Positions 1 to 7,721 of a DNA stretch of 64,000 nucleotides are shown here, in pieces; position 1 is the stretch's first letter, and every line of letters starts with the position of its first letter. The stretch is from the NCBI RefSeq assembly GCF_025917005.1, contig NZ_CP078091.1:1550001-1614000 (forward strand), given 5' to 3'. The DNA comes from Porphyrobacter sp. ULC335 (lineage in GTDB: Bacteria > Pseudomonadota > Alphaproteobacteria > Sphingomonadales > Sphingomonadaceae). Position numbers and translations under genes: made by a program. The notes below the pieces were generated by a model that searched no databases, was not told the DNA's origin, and saw nothing but the letters and a program-made list of their open reading frames with translations.

Positions 1-56
1 AGAATCCCTCGCTCCCCCGCGATAACCGGGGCGAGAGAGAAGGGAAGGGCCTCACC

Positions 57-965
57 ATGATCCGTCTGATGCTCGCGCTGCTGGCGATGTTGGCCTTTGC
101 CGCACCCTTGGCCGCGCAGGATGTCGGGCGACTGATCGAATACGAGCGCGTTCCCGCCGCAGGCTTGCCCGACCAGCGCCTGACCATCTGGCTTCCCCCC
201 GGCTATGACGCAGGCGATCAGCGCTATCCGGTGCTCTACATGCATGACGGGCACAATCTGTTCGATGTCACCAAATCGAACTTCAACAAGATCTGGGCCG
301 CAGACAAGGCGATGCTGGCGGCGGTGCAGTCCGGCAAGGTCGAGCCGCATATCATCATCGGCATCTGGGCGCCGGGGCCGGATCGCTATCGCCAATATCT
401 CCCCCGCAGCGCCTATGACGCGGCTCCTCCCGGCCTGCGCGCGCAGATGGACGCAGCGGCGGGCGGCGAGGTGGTGTCCGACCGCTATCTCGAATGGATC
501 GCCGGGCCGCTGAAATCGTGGGTCGATGCCAGTTTCCGCACCCGTGCGGGGCGGGATGATACCGCAGTCGTCGGGTCGAGCATGGGCGGGCTGATGAGCT
601 GCTATGCATTCCTTGAAAAGCCCGAGGTGTTCGGGCGCGCGGGATGCGTCAGTTCGCACTGGCCTGCGGTTGATCCGCGCGCGGTGGCGGGCGAGGACAG
701 CGGGGTGAAGGAACTATGGGACGGATGGTTCGCCGCAAGGCTTGGCAAGCCCGATGGCCGGCGGGTGTGGATGGACCACGGCACGGCCACGCTCGACGCC
801 TATTACGCGCCGTACCAGCAGGTGGTTGACGCAAGGTTCGAGGCCGCTGGCTGGCAGAAGGGCCGCGACTGGCAGAGCAAGGTCTACGAAGGGGCCGAGC
901 ACGAGGAGAACGCCTGGGCGGCGCGGCTGCCCGAGATTTTCGGGTGGCTGCTGGCGAAGGACTAG
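57..965 (+). CDS. Exported esterase-fold hydrolase (esterase D / enterochelin esterase family)
   Basis: 302 aa. The first 21 residues form a signal peptide ending in a Leu-Ala-Ala-Gln type cleavage region, so the enzyme should be periplasmic or secreted. The body has the alpha/beta-hydrolase layout of the putative esterase family (PF00756): an early strand ending YMHDGHNLF, the nucleophile elbow GSSMGG with Ser175, and a candidate catalytic His282 in GAEHEENAW. Families of this fold cleave carboxylic esters; the substrate cannot be read from sequence. A purine-rich stretch (GAAGGGAAGGG) precedes the ATG. The gene is convergent with eda and separated from it by an inverted repeat. Confident on fold, not on substrate. 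Confidence 0.85.
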   Translation: MIRLMLALLAMLAFAAPLAAQDVGRLIEYERVPAAGLPDQRLTIWLPPGYDAGDQRYPVLYMHDGHNLFDVTKSNFNKIWAADKAMLAAVQSGKVEPHIIIGIWAPGPDRYRQYLPRSAYDAAPPGLRAQMDAAAGGEVVSDRYLEWIAGPLKSWVDASFRTRAGRDDTAVVGSSMGGLMSCYAFLEKPEVFGRAGCVSSHWPAVDPRAVAGEDSGVKELWDGWFAARLGKPDGRRVWMDHGTATLDAYYAPYQQVVDARFEAAGWQKGRDWQSKVYEGAEHEENAWAARLPEIFGWLLAKD

Positions 966-973
966 GGCTCTCT

Positions 974-1057
974 TCGTCACCCCAGCGAAAGCTGGGGCCC
1001 AGGGCTGCAAAGAACTGCGCCTGCCGCCCTAGGTCCCAGCTTTCGCTGGGATGACGG
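974..1057. repeat. Inverted pair of palindromic intergenic repeats (REP/BIME-like)
   Basis: Two copies of a short element containing CCCAGCGAAAGCTGGG-type palindromes lie in opposite orientation at 974-1001 and 1032-1057, in the gap between two convergent genes. Each copy can fold alone and the two can pair. Such dispersed intergenic palindromes are common in alphaproteobacterial genomes and may act as a bidirectional terminator or mRNA stabiliser; there is no T-run. Confidence 0.7.
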
Positions 1058-1063
1058 TGGCGT

Positions 1064-1672
1064 TTAACGCAGCGCGAAAGCTTCCTTTGCCAGCGCCTCA
1101 ACAACCGCCTTGTCGGGCGCGCCTTTGGGCGAGACCCAGCTACCGCCGACGCACAGCACCGGATCGAAGGCGAGCCATTCTGCGGCGTTGTCGAGGCTGA
1201 TCCCGCCGGTCGGGCAGAAACGGCACTGGCTGAACGGCGCGGCGAGGGCCTTCAGCGCAGGGAGCCCGCCCGCCGCCATCGCCGGGAAGAACTTGAACCG
1301 GTCGAGCCCCAGGTCGAGCCCGCGCATGATATCGCCCGCATTGGCAATGCCGGGGAGGAACGGCACCCCCGCAGCAATCGCCGCCTTGCCGAGGGTGTCG
1401 GTCAGGCCGGGGGAGACGATGAACTCGCTCCCCGCTTCCAGCGCGGCGTCAAGCTCGCGCGGGTTGGTGACGGTGCCAGCGCCGACAATCGCGCCTTCGA
1501 CCTGCTTCATCGCCCGGATCGCGGGCAGGGCGGCAGGGGTGCGCAGCGTGACTTCGAGCACGCGAAGGCCGCCTGCGACCAGCGCTTCGGCAAGGGGGAC
1601 AGCGTGGGCGACATCGTCGATCACGATCACGGGGATCACCGGCGCGGTGCGCATGATGGCGTCGATATTCAT
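1064..1672 (-). CDS. eda: 2-dehydro-3-deoxy-phosphogluconate (KDPG) aldolase
   Basis: 202 aa, normal family length. It splits KDPG into pyruvate and glyceraldehyde-3-phosphate, the last step of the Entner-Doudoroff pathway. The class I aldolase features are present: Glu40 in VLEVTLRT, Schiff-base Lys127 in RFKFFPA, and the phosphate-binding PTGGI segment. It is the last gene of a zwf-edd-eda operon, and its start lies 3 bp after the edd stop codon, so the two are probably translated together. Sphingomonads commonly rely on this pathway for glucose because phosphofructokinase is often absent (general knowledge, not shown here). Confidence 0.96.
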   Translation of the reverse strand: MNIDAIMRTAPVIPVIVIDDVAHAVPLAEALVAGGLRVLEVTLRTPAALPAIRAMKQVEGAIVGAGTVTNPRELDAALEAGSEFIVSPGLTDTLGKAAIAAGVPFLPGIANAGDIMRGLDLGLDRFKFFPAMAAGGLPALKALAAPFSQCRFCPTGGISLDNAAEWLAFDPVLCVGGSWVSPKGAPDKAVVEALAKEAFALR

Positions 1673-1675
1673 GGC

Positions 1676-3490
1676 TTACATTCCTCCGGTGGCGAGCATC
1701 GCGCTGGCGCCCTGTTCGGCCCCGTCAGCAAAGTGGCGCATCATGCCGAACAGCTCGCGCCCTGTGCCCAGCTCCGCGCGCGGATCGGGCGCAGGCTCGC
1801 GGGCCGAAAGGTCGGCGGTGGTCGAAAGCGCGCCCGTCGCCGCGCAGACCCGCACCACATCGCCATCGCGCAGGTGCGACAGCGGGCCGCCGCCCAAGGC
1901 CTCGGGCGTGCAGTGGATCGCGGCGGGCACCTTGCCCGAAGCGCCCGACATGCGGCCATCGGTGACCAGCGCGACCTTGTAGCCACGGTCTTGCAGCACG
2001 CCGAGCGGGGGGGTGAGCTTGTGGAGTTCCGGCATCCCGTTGGCGCGCGGGCCCTGGAAGCGCACCACCACCACCACATCGCGGTCAAGCTCGCCCGCAC
2101 CGAAGGCGGCGGCGACGCTCGCCTGATCCTCGAACACGCGGCACGGTGCTTCGACCGTCCAGCGGCTCTCGTCGACCGCGGAAGTCTTGAAGCAGGCGCG
2201 GCCGAGATTGCCTTGGAGCAGGCGCATGCCGCCGTCAGCCTTGAACGGATTGGCGACCGGGCGCAGCATCGTGTCATCGCCCGCCGCGCCGACCTCGCGC
2301 CATACCAGCTCATCGCCCTCCAGCCCCGGCTCCTTCGCATAGTCGGCAAAGCCGCCGCGTCCGACGGTAAGGATGTCGGGGTGGGCCAGTCCGGCCTCGA
2401 GCAATTCGCCGATCACGAAGCCCATGCCGCCGGCGTTGTGGAAGTGGTTCACGTCGCCCGAGCCGTTGGGGTAGATCTGCGCGATCAGCGGGACGGCACC
2501 CGACAGTTCGGACAGGTCGTCCCAGTCGAGGATCACCCCCGCCGCCCGCGCCATCGCGGGCAGGTGGATCGCATGATTGGTCGAGCCGCCGGTCGCCAGC
2601 AGGCCCACCGCCGCATTGACGACCGCCTTCTCGTCCACACACAGCCCGAGCGGGCGGTAATCATCACCACCGGGGGCGATCTGGGCGACGCGGTGCACCG
2701 CCTCGCGGTCGAGCGCCTGACGCAGCTTGGTGCCGGGGTTGATGAAGGCAGAATTAGGCACGTGCAGCCCCATCATCTCCATCATCATCTGGTTGGAGTT
2801 GGCCGTGCCGAAGAAGGTGCAGGTGCCCGCCGAATGGTAACTCGCCATCTCGCTGGCGAGCAGTTCCGCGCGGGTCGCTTTCCCTTCCGCATAGAGCTGG
2901 CGGACGCGCTGCTTTTCCTTGTTCGGGATACCCGTCGGCATCGGCCCGCCGGGGACGAAGATGGTGGGCAGGTGGCCGAAACGCAGGGCACCCATCAGCA
3001 AGCCGGGGACGATCTTGTCGCAGATGCCGAGCATCAGCGCGCCTTCGTACATCGCATGGCTGAGCGCGACCGCAGTGGAGAGCGCGATAACGTCGCGGCT
3101 GAACAGCGAGAGTTCCATGCCAACCTCGCCCTGCGTCACGCCGTCGCACATCGCGGGCGTCCCCCCTGCGACCTGCGCGGTGGCGCCGACTTCGCGGGCG
3201 TAGATCTTCAGGCGCTCGGGGTAGCGGTAATAGGGCGCGTGCGCCGAGAGCATGTCATTATAGGCGGTGACGATGCCGATATTGGGGCCGCGTCCGGCGA
3301 CCAGTGCCGCCCTGTCATCCGCCGTGCCCGCATAGGCGTGGGCGAGGTTCGAACAGGAGACAGCCGGGCGCTTGCCGAGATTGTCGCCCTCACGCGCGAT
3401 CAGGTCGAGATAGGCGCTGCGGCTGGCGCGCGACCGTTCGATCACGCGCTGCGTTACCCGGTGGAGGGTGTCATGCAAGGGCTTACTCAT
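1676..3490 (-). CDS. edd: Phosphogluconate dehydratase
   Basis: 604 aa, full length for the IlvD/Edd family. It dehydrates 6-phosphogluconate to KDPG in the cytoplasm using an iron-sulfur cluster. Visible family segments are [12 protein letters not shown] near the N-terminus, [38 protein letters not shown] with a likely cluster cysteine, and [15 protein letters not shown] near the C-terminus. The start overlaps the end of zwf by 8 bp and the stop is 3 bp before eda, so this is the middle gene of a tightly coupled operon. Nothing looks truncated. Confidence 0.96.
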   Translation of the reverse strand: MSKPLHDTLHRVTQRVIERSRASRSAYLDLIAREGDNLGKRPAVSCSNLAHAYAGTADDRAALVAGRGPNIGIVTAYNDMLSAHAPYYRYPERLKIYAREVGATAQVAGGTPAMCDGVTQGEVGMELSLFSRDVIALSTAVALSHAMYEGALMLGICDKIVPGLLMGALRFGHLPTIFVPGGPMPTGIPNKEKQRVRQLYAEGKATRAELLASEMASYHSAGTCTFFGTANSNQMMMEMMGLHVPNSAFINPGTKLRQALDREAVHRVAQIAPGGDDYRPLGLCVDEKAVVNAAVGLLATGGSTNHAIHLPAMARAAGVILDWDDLSELSGAVPLIAQIYPNGSGDVNHFHNAGGMGFVIGELLEAGLAHPDILTVGRGGFADYAKEPGLEGDELVWREVGAAGDDTMLRPVANPFKADGGMRLLQGNLGRACFKTSAVDESRWTVEAPCRVFEDQASVAAAFGAGELDRDVVVVVRFQGPRANGMPELHKLTPPLGVLQDRGYKVALVTDGRMSGASGKVPAAIHCTPEALGGGPLSHLRDGDVVRVCAATGALSTTADLSAREPAPDPRAELGTGRELFGMMRHFADGAEQGASAMLATGGM

Positions 3491-4922
3491 GCCACGTTAC
3501 TCCATCGCGTTCAGCCAGCGCGATGGCCGCGCTCGGGCCCCAGCTGCCGGCGGTGTAGGTCTTGGGGGTGAGGCCTTCCGCCTCCCATCCGGCGCGGATC
3601 GCATCGACCCATTCCCACTGCGCCTCCACCTCGTCGCGCCGGACGAACAGGGTCTGGTCGCCCTCGACCAGATCGAGCAGCAGGCGTTCATAGGCGATGC
3701 GCCGCACCGCACCGGAAAAGGCATCCGGCATCGCGATATTGAGCGGCACCGAGCGCAGGCGAATGCCCTCACGGTCGAGGCCGGGCACCTTCGCCATCAG
3801 CGAAAGGGTGATGTTCTCTTCGGGCTGGATACCGATCACCAGCCGGTTGGGCTGCATCGTCGCGCCCTTTCCGGCGAAGATCGAGTGCGGCACGCAGCGG
3901 AACTGGATCACGATTTCGGTCACGCGCTTGGGCATGCGCTTGCCGGTGCGCAGGTAGAAGGGCACGCCCTTCCAGCGCCAATTGTCGACATGCGCCTTGA
4001 TGGCGACGAAGGTTTCGGTGCCGGAGTCCTTACCCAACTCCTCGTCATAACCCGGCACGGCCTGGCCGGTGATTGCGCCCGCGCGGTACTGGCCGGTCAC
4101 GGTCTCGCCCGCAGTCACACCGCGCAGCGCGCGCAGCACCTTGACCTTCTCGTCACGCACGGCGGTCGCATCGAAGTGCGCAGGCGGCTCCATCGCCACG
4201 AGTGCGAGCAGCTGGAGCATATGGTTCTGCACCATGTCGCGGATCGCCCCGGCATCGTCATAGAAGGCGACACGCCCTTCGAGCCCGACGGTCTCGGCCA
4301 CGGTAATCTGCACATGGTCGATATGCGCCGCGTTCCATAGCGGCTCGAACATGATGTTGGCGAAGCGCAGCGCGAGCAGGTTCTGCACCGTCTCCTTGCC
4401 GAGGTAGTGATCGATCCGGAAAATGCGGCTTTCGGGGAAGGCACCTGCAACCGCATCATTGATCTCGCGGCTGGTGGCCAGATCGGTGCCGAGCGGCTTT
4501 TCGAGGCACATGCGGACATTCTCGCCCGTCAGCCCCGCCGATTGCAGCCCCTTGATGGTCGGGCCGAACAGGCTCGGCGCGGTCGACAGGAAGATTGCGA
4601 GGCCGCGCTGCGGTGCGCCGACCTTTTCGGCGAGAGCGCCATAACCTTCGAGCGTGGTGGCATCGAGGGTCTGGTAGGCGAGCCGGTTGAGGAATTCCGC
4701 CATGCGCCCGCGCCGGTCGGCAGGGAGGTACTTCTCCAGCGCCGCGCGCGCGAAATTGCGGTATTCGCCATCACTCATGCTGCTGCGGGCCGTGCCAACG
4801 ATCTTGAGATCGGGGGCGAGCAGGCCATCGGCATCGAGCGCAAACAGGCTGGGCAGCAGCATGCGCTGGGCAAGATCGCCGGTGGCTCCGAACAGCAGCA
4901 GGCGGTCAGCGGTGAAGCTCAT
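3483..4922 (-). CDS. zwf: Glucose-6-phosphate 1-dehydrogenase
   Basis: 479 aa. It oxidises glucose-6-phosphate to 6-phosphogluconolactone with NAD(P)+, feeding Edd. The N-terminal Rossmann motif is [10 protein letters not shown] (family usual GASGDLA), and the substrate/catalytic motif [13 protein letters not shown] is intact. It is the first gene of zwf-edd-eda. No 6-phosphogluconolactonase gene is present between zwf and edd, so the lactone step must be spontaneous or encoded elsewhere. A 15-bp sequence identical to one upstream of glk lies about 65 bp upstream of the start. Confidence 0.96.
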   Translation of the reverse strand: MSFTADRLLLFGATGDLAQRMLLPSLFALDADGLLAPDLKIVGTARSSMSDGEYRNFARAALEKYLPADRRGRMAEFLNRLAYQTLDATTLEGYGALAEKVGAPQRGLAIFLSTAPSLFGPTIKGLQSAGLTGENVRMCLEKPLGTDLATSREINDAVAGAFPESRIFRIDHYLGKETVQNLLALRFANIMFEPLWNAAHIDHVQITVAETVGLEGRVAFYDDAGAIRDMVQNHMLQLLALVAMEPPAHFDATAVRDEKVKVLRALRGVTAGETVTGQYRAGAITGQAVPGYDEELGKDSGTETFVAIKAHVDNWRWKGVPFYLRTGKRMPKRVTEIVIQFRCVPHSIFAGKGATMQPNRLVIGIQPEENITLSLMAKVPGLDREGIRLRSVPLNIAMPDAFSGAVRRIAYERLLLDLVEGDQTLFVRRDEVEAQWEWVDAIRAGWEAEGLTPKTYTAGSWGPSAAIALAERDGVTWHE

Positions 4923-4986
4923 GCGCGAAAGGCCCTTTCCCTCGTGCGCCCTACCTAGGCGCGCGGGCGCTTACCTGCCAGCTTCG

Positions 4987-5001
4987 CGCATACTTATTCA
5001 A
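4987..5001 (-). promoter_or_regulatory. 15-bp element shared by the zwf and glk upstream regions (copy 1)
   Basis: Read on the minus strand this is TTGAATAAGTATGCG. The same 15 bases occur in the same orientation at 11546-11560 upstream of glk. It is AT-rich against a GC-rich background and precedes two operons of the same glucose pathway. It could be an operator for a sugar regulator or part of a promoter; no matching family consensus is known to me. Confidence 0.5.
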
Positions 5002-5014
5002 GCGGGCATGGGCG

Positions 5015-6430
5015 TCACGCAGCCTTGCGGGCATAGAACCCGAACGCTGCGATGATCACATAGCAGGCAATCGGCAGGATCATCGCCGTGCCAAGGCTGC
5101 CGCTGGCATCGGCAAGGATCCCGGTCAGCAGCGGGATCACTGCACCGCCGAAGATGGCGATGTTGATGATCCCCGATCCGTCCGCCGCCTTGGCCCCCAG
5201 CTTTTCGCAGGCGAGGCTGAAGATTGTCGGGAACATGATCGAATTCATCAGGCCCACCGCCAGCAGGCTGTAACCGGCGGTCGAGCCGGTGGTGTTGGTG
5301 GAGAACAGCACCAGCGCAATCGCGCCCGCGGCCACGCCCGCCAGCACCAGACCCGGGCTGACAAAGCGCAGCACTGCCGAGCCGATGATCCGCCCGACCA
5401 ACGCGCCGCCCCAGTAGATGAAGATCAGATCGCCCGCGGCTTTTTCCGTGAGGCCCATGACATGGTCCTGCATCAGATAATTGACGATCAGCGAGCCGAT
5501 CGCGACTTCCGCGCCGACGTATAGGAAGATGCAGAACGCACCGAAACTGAACCGCGTGCGCGATAGCAGGTCGTTCCCGAACAGCCAGACAGCAGGCGCT
5601 GCCAGCATCAGGACAAGGCCGATAATGTTGTAGCCATAGGTGGTCAAAACGGCACCCGGGACAATCAGCCCTAGCCCAATAAGGTAGCGCGGAGTTGATA
5701 CGAGGGGTGTCTCGCTTACCATTGCTGGATTGTGCGGCAGGCGGTTTCGGAATGCCCAAACCGCAGCAGCAACCACTGCCAACGCAGCTGCAATGCCGAG
5801 GTAGCCATTCACAATCGCCTGCGTTTCCGCCGTACGATAGGCGTCAAGCTCCGCGCCAGAAAGGTCGGCGGCCGAAACCCCGGCAAGTCCGCCGAGGATG
5901 AGCGCTGACCCAATGATCGGGAAAATCGTGGTCCCCATCGAATTGAACGCCTGAGCAAATGTCAGGCGGCTGTGCGTAGTTTCCGGCTTTCCAAGCATGG
6001 AAATGAGGGGATTAGCGACAACTTGGACGATGACTACGCCGCTGGCCAAGACGAAAAATGCGGTCAGAAAAAGGCCGTAAGTCGCGGTTACGCTAGCCGG
6101 AATAAACAGTAGGCAGCCGCAGAGCATCAGGAGGAGGCCCAGCACCGCGCCCTTCATGTAGCCGACGCGCTTGACCAGCGCTGCACCCGGCACGCCTGCT
6201 GCAAGGTAAGCTGTGAAGAAATAGAACTGGATCAGCATCGCCTCGGTGAAGGACAGGCCGAACAGCTCTTTGAGCTTGGGCAGGATGACATCGTTCAGCG
6301 AGGTGATCCCGCCGAAGATGAAGAACAGCGCAAAGACGAAATAGTTGAGGCCCGGCGCATATACCTGCGGCGCGTCGCTCAGTTCATCCCCCGCGGCAGT
6401 TGCCGCGCTCACCCCCGGTGCCATCGCCAT
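5015..6430 (-). CDS. Sugar importer, MFS FucP/GluP (glucose/galactose:H+ symporter) family
   Basis: 471 aa from the chosen start, with about twelve hydrophobic segments. The opening LNYFVFALFFIFGGITSLNDVILPKLKELF and the later QVVANPLISMLG and RLTFAQAFNSMGT segments match the FucP/GluP transporter family, which brings in glucose, galactose or fucose with protons. An in-frame GTG 42 bases further upstream lies inside a likely LacI operator; the ATG used here has a GGGAGAG ribosome site 5-12 bases upstream and is the better start. It lies directly before zwf on the same strand and is divergent from a LacI-type gene, so it probably supplies the sugar for the ED operon. Confidence 0.88.
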   Translation of the reverse strand: MAMAPGVSAATAAGDELSDAPQVYAPGLNYFVFALFFIFGGITSLNDVILPKLKELFGLSFTEAMLIQFYFFTAYLAAGVPGAALVKRVGYMKGAVLGLLLMLCGCLLFIPASVTATYGLFLTAFFVLASGVVIVQVVANPLISMLGKPETTHSRLTFAQAFNSMGTTIFPIIGSALILGGLAGVSAADLSGAELDAYRTAETQAIVNGYLGIAAALAVVAAAVWAFRNRLPHNPAMVSETPLVSTPRYLIGLGLIVPGAVLTTYGYNIIGLVLMLAAPAVWLFGNDLLSRTRFSFGAFCIFLYVGAEVAIGSLIVNYLMQDHVMGLTEKAAGDLIFIYWGGALVGRIIGSAVLRFVSPGLVLAGVAAGAIALVLFSTNTTGSTAGYSLLAVGLMNSIMFPTIFSLACEKLGAKAADGSGIINIAIFGGAVIPLLTGILADASGSLGTAMILPIACYVIIAAFGFYARKAA

Positions 6431-6458
6431 TGTCGCTCTCTCCCATAGCGCACGCGTC

Positions 6459-6474
6459 TTGCTAACGTTCACAA
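6459..6474. promoter_or_regulatory. LacI-family operator candidate
   Basis: The 16-bp sequence fits the palindrome TTG-nn-AACGTT-nn-CAA, the form typical of LacI-family operators with a central CG. It lies between the divergent sugar importer and the LacI-type regulator gene. Binding by that regulator is inferred from position and symmetry. Confidence 0.6.
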
Positions 6475-6582
6475 TCCGTCCGCTGTCTCACAATTGCAAG
6501 ACCCCTGCCGACAAATCCAGTGCGAATAGCAATGCAGGGCAAGCTTGCGCCCCGCTATCAACAGGCCGTAGAGACAGGCGCC

Positions 6583-7608
6583 ATGAACGGGGGATCACGC
6601 AGACGGCCGACATCGTTCGATGTGGCGGAGCGGGCAGGTGTAAGCCAGCCGACGGTCAGCCGTGCGCTGTCCGGTTCACCCGCCATTGCCGAAGCGACCC
6701 GCCGCAAGGTGATCGAGGCCGCCGAGGCGCTCGGCTACTTCGTCGATGAACGCGCCGCGCGGCTGCGGCGGGGTTCCACCGGCACGCTGGCGGTGGTGGT
6801 GATCTGCCGCGAAGGCGACAGCGCATCGAGCATCAACCCCTTTGCCTATGCCCTGCTCGGGTCTGTCTGCGTGGCCGCTTCGGAACGCGGGTTCGAAACC
6901 CTGGTCTCCTTCCAGGCGCGGCCGGGCGAGTTCTTCGGCCACCATCAGGAACAGGGCCGTGCTGACGGGCTGGTGGTGATCGGCACCACCACCAATGCGC
7001 CTGCATGGGAGCATTTCCGCGGACTGGAGGCGGAAGGGCGGAAGGTGGCCTATTGGGGATCGCCCTTCGACGAGCTTGACTGGGTGCGTTCGGACAACCG
7101 CGCCGCGGGGCGGCTGGCGGTGGAGCACCTGCTGGCGGCGGGCTACAAGCGCCCCTGCTTCCTCGGCGCGCTGAACACGCCGCAGGTGCAGTTCACCGAA
7201 CGCTATGAAGGCTATGCCGAAGGGATGCGCGCCGCTGGGCTGGAACCGTGCCTTGCCCCCACGGTCAACGCCGCCACCCGCGAAGAGGAAGGCCGCCGCG
7301 CCGCGCGCCGGTTGATCGAGCGGGGTGAGGATATCGACGCGGTCTTCGCCGCCTGCGATGCGATGGCGCTGGGCGCGATAGAGGCTCTCGCTGCCGCCGA
7401 CATCGCGGTTCCGCAGCAGGTGGGCGTGATGGGCTTTGACGATCTGGTCGCGGGCCGCTTCAGCCGCCCGCCGCTCACCACCATCGCGCCCGATCCGGCC
7501 GAAGCCGGTGCGGCGCTGGTCGAGGCGGTGCTGGATGAAGACGCAGTCAACGCCCGTCGCCGCGTGCCGGTAAAACTGATCGCACGGGGCAGCACACTGC
7601 GATCCTAG
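6583..7608 (+). CDS. LacI-family transcriptional regulator
   Basis: 341 aa from the chosen ATG. The N-terminal helix-turn-helix reads FDVAERAGVSQPTVSRALSG, followed by a hinge helix and a periplasmic-binding-protein-like sugar domain ending with the usual MGFDDLVAGRFSRPPLTTI segment. An alternative ATG at 6520 would add 21 residues with no family similarity ahead of the DNA-binding domain, so the later start is preferred. It is divergent from the FucP/GluP-type importer with a good LacI operator between them, which suggests sugar-responsive control of uptake and perhaps of zwf-edd-eda. The effector is not identifiable. Confidence 0.9.
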   Translation: MNGGSRRRPTSFDVAERAGVSQPTVSRALSGSPAIAEATRRKVIEAAEALGYFVDERAARLRRGSTGTLAVVVICREGDSASSINPFAYALLGSVCVAASERGFETLVSFQARPGEFFGHHQEQGRADGLVVIGTTTNAPAWEHFRGLEAEGRKVAYWGSPFDELDWVRSDNRAAGRLAVEHLLAAGYKRPCFLGALNTPQVQFTERYEGYAEGMRAAGLEPCLAPTVNAATREEEGRRAARRLIERGEDIDAVFAACDAMALGAIEALAAADIAVPQQVGVMGFDDLVAGRFSRPPLTTIAPDPAEAGAALVEAVLDEDAVNARRRVPVKLIARGSTLRS

Positions 7609-7626
7609 AGCCTCTGCTGAGGCGGT

Positions 7627-7670
7627 TTGACCCCCGCTAGACCCCGGTTAGACCCCCTCTAGACCCGGCT
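7627..7670. repeat. 11-bp tandem repeat array beside parS (about 4 units)
   Basis: Four degenerate head-to-tail units of 11 bp follow the theme TAGACCCCCGC. The array sits between convergent lacI-type and ppc-like genes and ends 19 bp before a ParB-type palindrome. The same theme forms a longer array at 63209-63285, also about 20 bp before a parS. Confidence 0.75.
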
Positions 7671-7689
7671 TGCGCGGCCTTCGGCAGGG

Positions 7690-7705
7690 GGTTTCACGTG
7701 AAACA
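7690..7705. other. parS, ParB-binding centromere-like site
   Basis: GGTTTCACGTGAAACA differs at one outer base from the bacterial parS consensus TGTTTCACGTGAAACA; the inner 14 bases are a perfect palindrome. Chromosomal parS sites are usually near the replication origin and load ParB. A second, perfect copy is at 63306. Confidence 0.8.
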
Positions 7706-7721
7706 TCGCTCCAACGGCGGC

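Noticed and set aside
1604..3571. 655-codon plus-strand open frame opposite edd and eda
   Set aside because: Its translation is a His/Arg/Gly-rich antisense shadow; edd and eda on the other strand have all their motifs.
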